Shown here piece by piece: positions 28,655 to 32,299 of a stretch of 32,299 bases of DNA; positions within the stretch are counted from its first letter, which is position 1; each line of letters begins with the position of its first letter. The translations under genes were made by a program, and so were the position numbers. The DNA lies in assembly GCA_031260185.1 (NCBI GenBank), contig JAIRKI010000094.1, forward strand, positions 1 through 32,299, written 5' to 3'. Origin of the DNA: Synergistaceae bacterium. Its GTDB lineage: Bacteria > Synergistota > Synergistia > Synergistales > Synergistaceae. The notes under the pieces are model-generated. The model was not told where the DNA came from, ran no database searches, and was given only the letters and a program-made list of their open reading frames with translations.

Positions 28655-29819
28655 CAAGTACGCCGGTTACGCCGTCGTGACCGACGGTCTTTGGAGAAAA
28701 AGCGTCAGCGTGGTGAGATCCTTGGGTAAAGCCGGTTATCACGTCGCCGTGATGGGCGATACTTACGCGACGACCGGGTTCTGGTCGAGGTATACGGCTT
28801 CGCGTCACGTATGCGCGTCGGCCTCCGACGACGTGGGCGCTTTTGGCCGCGGTCTGTTCGAACTGCTGGGGAGTTACGACATAAAACCGGTGCTGTTTCC
28901 TATGGAGGACGCGAGCATTGTTTGGTGTTCCGCTCATCGCGGGGAGATTCTGCCGTTAGCCGACATATTGTTGCCGCCGGATGATTCTTTGAGCCATGCC
29001 GAGAACAAAGCGGATACCATAAAACTTGCGGCAAATCTAGGCATACCTTGCCCGAAAACGTATTTCGCGCATAATCCTGAAGAAGCAGAACATTTCGCGG
29101 GTCTGTTTGTACGGAGAAGTTTCGTGGTGAAACCGTTCCATGGTTCCGGAGCAGTCGGTGTAAAATATTTGAATTCCGGGGACAAAATCGACTGGAACAC
29201 ATATTTCGTAGCGTATGGGCCTTGTCTGATACAGGAACGCATCCCGGAATCGGGAGAAGCTCTCGGGGTTTCGGTGCTGATGGATACTTGCGGCCGGCTT
29301 GCGGCAGCTTTTACCCACAAGAGGACGGAACAGTATCCGAATTCCGGCGGTGCAAGCACGCAGAGGATAAGTGCCCGAAACGACGAAGTCATGCGTCAAA
29401 GCGTCAAATTGCTCGAATCTCTCGGTTGGCGCGGGGTCGCTATGGTGGAATGGAAGAAGGAGCCTGTCAGCGGCAAATACCTTCTCATGGAGATAAATCC
29501 CCGTTTCTGGGGCAGTCTTGAACTGGCCGTCCGCTCGGGGGTCGATTTTCCGTTGTTATACGCGAGGGCCGCGCAAAAACTGGACACGGAACCGGCAAGC
29601 GAATATAAAACAGGCATCAAATGCCGCTGGCTGTTGCCGGGCGATATATTGAGGTACATCACAAAAAAAAACAGAGAAGGTATAGGGGATTTCATGCGCG
29701 GGATACTGAACGAGAGCGAGGAATGGGACGTCTCGGACAAAAGAATTTTTTTGTTTTCCATATTGTGTCAGGCATATCTCGCGTTGAACCCAAAATACTG
29801 GAAGTTCCTCAGGAGATGA
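28632..29819 (+). CDS. ATP-grasp domain protein (carboxylate-amine ligase-like)
   Basis: AVVTDGLWRKSVSVVRSLGKAGY, ENKADTIKLAANLGIPCPKTY, FVVKPFHGSGAVGV, LIQERIPESGEALGVS, LLMEINPRFWGSLELAV; probable TTG start at 28632, overlapping the GT-C 3' end. Confidence 0.82.
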   Translation: MNRITRDNKYAGYAVVTDGLWRKSVSVVRSLGKAGYHVAVMGDTYATTGFWSRYTASRHVCASASDDVGAFGRGLFELLGSYDIKPVLFPMEDASIVWCSAHRGEILPLADILLPPDDSLSHAENKADTIKLAANLGIPCPKTYFAHNPEEAEHFAGLFVRRSFVVKPFHGSGAVGVKYLNSGDKIDWNTYFVAYGPCLIQERIPESGEALGVSVLMDTCGRLAAAFTHKRTEQYPNSGGASTQRISARNDEVMRQSVKLLESLGWRGVAMVEWKKEPVSGKYLLMEINPRFWGSLELAVRSGVDFPLLYARAAQKLDTEPASEYKTGIKCRWLLPGDILRYITKKNREGIGDFMRGILNESEEWDVSDKRIFLFSILCQAYLALNPKYWKFLRR

Positions 29820-29826
29820 CTCTGCC

Positions 29827-30666
29827 GTGGCGAATATTTTTTCAGTCGATCTGGAGGATTGGTATCACGCGAATTATAACCGCGGCTCGGAAAGCGGCGT
29901 CGCGCGGGGCGAATCGATAATTCCACGGAATGTAATGAAAATCCTCGATCTGTTGGACGAAAATGGCTCTAAATGTACTTTTTTCGTGCTCGGGCAGGTA
30001 GCGGAAAAATTCAAGGACATATTGAGAGATATCGCAGCGAGAGGACACGAGATAGCCTCACACGGATTCGACCACAAGCTCGTATACAGCCAGACCGAGA
30101 AAGAATTCCGAGAGGATGTCCGCCGCGCTAAAGGCACGCTCGAAGAGATAACGCGAAAGGAGATAAAAGGTTACCGCGCCCCTTCGTGGTCTATAACGGC
30201 TCGTTCGCTATGGGCCTTGCCAATATTGCTGGAAGAGGGTTATAGATACGATTCGAGCATATTTCCCACGCAAAACTTCATGTACGGGATAAAAAACGCC
30301 CCCAGATTCGCGCATGTCCACAATCTCGCGGCCGGAAACTTACTTGAGGTACCTCCTTCCACCGTGAGGTTTTGCGGGACGAATATTCCATTCTCCGGTG
30401 GGTTTTATTTCAGGGTATGTCCTGAATTTATGATAAAGACATTCTCGCGTATCGTGAGCCGAAGCGGGTATCCGACGGTGTTTTACATTCATCCGAGGGA
30501 GATAGATACGCGCCAGCCACGGCTTGAACTGACTTTCAAGAACAAGTTTATTCATTACGCCGGAATTAAAAACTGCCTGAAAAAATTGACTTCCATCATG
30601 TCGGCTTTCCCGATGACATCGATTGAAATTTTTTATGGAAAATTTTTCCGTGAGGGCGTCTTATGA
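29827..30666 (+). CDS. Polysaccharide deacetylase, DUF3473/exosortase-cluster (TIGR03006-like) type
   Basis: NIFSVDLEDWYHANY, CTFFVLGQVAEKF, HEIASHGFDHKLVY, GYRAPSWSI, FYIHPREIDTRQPRLELTFKNKFIHYAG; GTG start. Confidence 0.85.
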   Translation: MANIFSVDLEDWYHANYNRGSESGVARGESIIPRNVMKILDLLDENGSKCTFFVLGQVAEKFKDILRDIAARGHEIASHGFDHKLVYSQTEKEFREDVRRAKGTLEEITRKEIKGYRAPSWSITARSLWALPILLEEGYRYDSSIFPTQNFMYGIKNAPRFAHVHNLAAGNLLEVPPSTVRFCGTNIPFSGGFYFRVCPEFMIKTFSRIVSRSGYPTVFYIHPREIDTRQPRLELTFKNKFIHYAGIKNCLKKLTSIMSAFPMTSIEIFYGKFFREGVL

Positions 30667-31505
30667 AAGACGCGAACATGATGAAATGCGCGGTGTGCGG
30701 CGGGGTTATGCCGAAAGATGAAGCGAGTTACTATTCTTGCGCCTCCTGTGGATATATGGCGTCCGACATGAGAGCGTCCGCCGGTTCCGAATCGGCGGAC
30801 GCTCTTGAATCGGTGCGGGTCGCCAACTTCGGCGATATATGCGGGGTATTGAAATCGCGGTATTCCCCCCCCCTGAAAAGTGTTTTGGACATTGGCTGCG
30901 CGGGAGGTTTGTTTTTGAAATTCGCCGCCGGTGAAGGTTTTGATTGCTTCGGTCTGGAACCGGAACCGGCTAAGGCGTCCTTGGCGCGTGAGCGCGGATG
31001 CGTTGTCGGGACTGGTTTCTTTCCCGATGCGGAGTGGCTCGGCGGGAAAAAGTTTGACGTAATTATTTTCAACGATTCCTTCGAGCACATCCCAAATCTG
31101 GCGGGCGTCATAAATGGGATAAAACGACACCTTAACGAAAACGGCGTCGCCGTAATCAATCTTCCGTCGAGCGGAGGCATAATATTCGCGGTAGCGTCGC
31201 TGCTGTCAAAATTTGGCGTATGGGGTCCTCTGCATCGTTTATGGCAGAGGGGCATCGTTTCTCCTCATCTGCACTACTTCAACCCGAAAAATCTGGAAAT
31301 CCTGTTCGCGCGAAACGGATTCAAAATGGACCTCGTTTTGCGCCTTAAATATTACTCACTGGATAGATTGTGGACAAGATGCCGTTACCATTCGTCCATT
31401 TTTGCATCCGTGATTTCATTTTTGGGACTCCTGTTGCTGTATCCTTTTTCAAGATGGAAGAGCGATGTATTCGCGGCGTTTTTCAGGAGAGATATGAAAA
31501 ACTGA
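30663..31505 (+). CDS. Class I SAM-dependent methyltransferase with N-terminal zinc ribbon
   Basis: CAVCGGVM...YYSCASCGYM zinc ribbon; VLDIGCAGGLFLKFAAGEGFDCFGLEP motif I; FNDSFEHIPNL; overlaps previous stop. Confidence 0.85.
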   Translation: MKDANMMKCAVCGGVMPKDEASYYSCASCGYMASDMRASAGSESADALESVRVANFGDICGVLKSRYSPPLKSVLDIGCAGGLFLKFAAGEGFDCFGLEPEPAKASLARERGCVVGTGFFPDAEWLGGKKFDVIIFNDSFEHIPNLAGVINGIKRHLNENGVAVINLPSSGGIIFAVASLLSKFGVWGPLHRLWQRGIVSPHLHYFNPKNLEILFARNGFKMDLVLRLKYYSLDRLWTRCRYHSSIFASVISFLGLLLLYPFSRWKSDVFAAFFRRDMKN

Positions 31506-31507
31506 GG

Positions 31508-31715
31508 TCCTCGCACCGGAGTGGTTATCCTGGATAACTGTTCCACGGACAGGAGCGCCGAACTTGCCGCCGAAGCGGAGGTTATTTACGTGGAGAGGCA
31601 GGGCAAGGACGCCGTTTTGAGATATGTTTTCAGGGAGATAATGGCGGACATCTACGTGACGGCTGACGGCGACGGCGTGTGTCCGGCCTGCGCCGAGAAA
31701 GATTTGATAATTCCG
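31508..31715 (+). pseudogene. Frameshifted partial copy of the family 2 glycosyltransferase (paralogue of 26455-27390)
   Basis: LDNCSTDRSAELAAEAEVIYVERQGKDAVLRYVFREIMADIYVTADGDGVCPACAEKDLI aligns with FDNRSTDMSAKLAVIAGAEVIYVGRRGKGAVLRHLFREIDADVYLTADGDDACPADTAKDLI. Confidence 0.85.
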
Positions 31716-31894
31716 TTATATTCGCGCGCGCCCTTTTTAAACCATGAGTACCCTTTATAAAACTTCCCCTCCGGAACATTTGGGAGCCCTGTTAAAACAG
31801 TGATATCATGATGTCTTTTTCTCAAAGATAAACAAATATCATTAATCCTGAAATTTTCAGGCCAAAAATACTGACTTACCACCAGAATTTTCAT
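31710..31894 (-). pseudogene. 3'-truncated WbuB/WcaI-like (GT4-type) glycosyltransferase, N-terminus only
   Basis: MKILVVSQYFWPENFRINDICLSLRKRHHDITVLTGLPNVPEGKFYKGYSWFKKGAREYNGI is a typical N-terminus; frame then enters antisense GT2 remnant; RBS GGGGAGAG before ATG at 31894. Confidence 0.75.
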
Positions 31895-31997
31895 ATATGT
31901 CTCTCCCCTTTTTTCATCGGAAAAAAATTTCACGCCGACGTACCTCCTTGAAAAATACAGTTCAATACGGTTTTAAATTATTTTCGACAAATTAAAC

Positions 31998-32299
31998 TCA
32001 TTTCATTAAATTTATTATCGCTATCCCAATTAAGACAAAGACGCTTCCGGCGATGCCGCCGGGCGAAGTCTTTTCATGCAGTAAAAAGATCGCCCCAAGG
32101 AAAACGCAGATACACATTAAACCGCTTAAAACCGGTACGATATATGTAATTTTATATTTTGTAAGTATAATCATAAAAACCAGAAAGCTGACGATATAGG
32201 CGATAAACCCGATTACGGTCAAATAGTTAATTTCAAGCCGTAATATTCCGTTTTGGAAGGATATCGCCGTTTTTATCCTGTTATTGCCGAGTTTATAAA
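31998..32299 (-). CDS. SMR/EmrE-like small membrane protein (5' end outside window)
   Basis: GFIAYIVSFLVFMIILTKYKITYIVPVLSGLMCICVFLGAIFLLHEKTSPGGIAGSVFVLIGIAIINLMK; frame stays open upstream to the window edge. Confidence 0.7.
   Translation of the reverse strand, partial: YKLGNNRIKTAISFQNGILRLEINYLTVIGFIAYIVSFLVFMIILTKYKITYIVPVLSGLMCICVFLGAIFLLHEKTSPGGIAGSVFVLIGIAIINLMK

Noticed and set aside
1-32299. CRISPR arrays, tRNA/rRNA genes, transposases, phage genes
   Set aside because: No regularly spaced repeats, no recognisable RNA-gene sequences and no mobile-element proteins seen in any frame; a computed scan (tRNAscan-SE, CRISPR finder) was not possible

Overview
GC-rich bacterial chromosome segment. 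A Synerg-CTERM-like C-terminus at 14514-14777 suggests Synergistota; this is an inference. From left to right it carries: a 3'-partial-window rimP-nusA-ylxR-ylxQ-infB-DUF503-rbfA-nrnA-truB-ribF translation/ribosome-maturation operon; a reverse-strand gltB-gltD pair; a 5'-truncated remnant of a Synerg-CTERM-type surface protein; ilvD, an AI-2E family transporter, acpS, nnrD/E, a small membrane protein, tsaE and tsaB; a reverse-strand selenium-linked operon (carbamate kinase, DUF3343, selD, TusA/YedF-like); a small coupled ORF plus ppk; and an accessory surface-glycan operon (GT2, GT-C membrane glycosyltransferase, ATP-grasp, DUF3473-type polysaccharide deacetylase, Zn-ribbon methyltransferase). 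It ends in a recombination scar, where a frameshifted partial copy of the GT2 gene is fused tail-to-tail to a truncated WbuB/WcaI-like glycosyltransferase, followed by an AT-rich tail with a small SMR-like membrane protein. The most interesting observations are: a 15-nt poly-G tract starting inside the ATG of the GT2 gene, with 9-nt A and C tracts in two downstream genes (candidate phase-variable glycan locus); the GT2 remnant junction; and a palindromic dispersed element (three copies) that supplies the last codons of truB and ribF and the region just upstream of tsaB. I see no rRNA, tRNA, CRISPR, transposase or phage genes. All functional assignments are from reading protein motifs by eye, with no database search.
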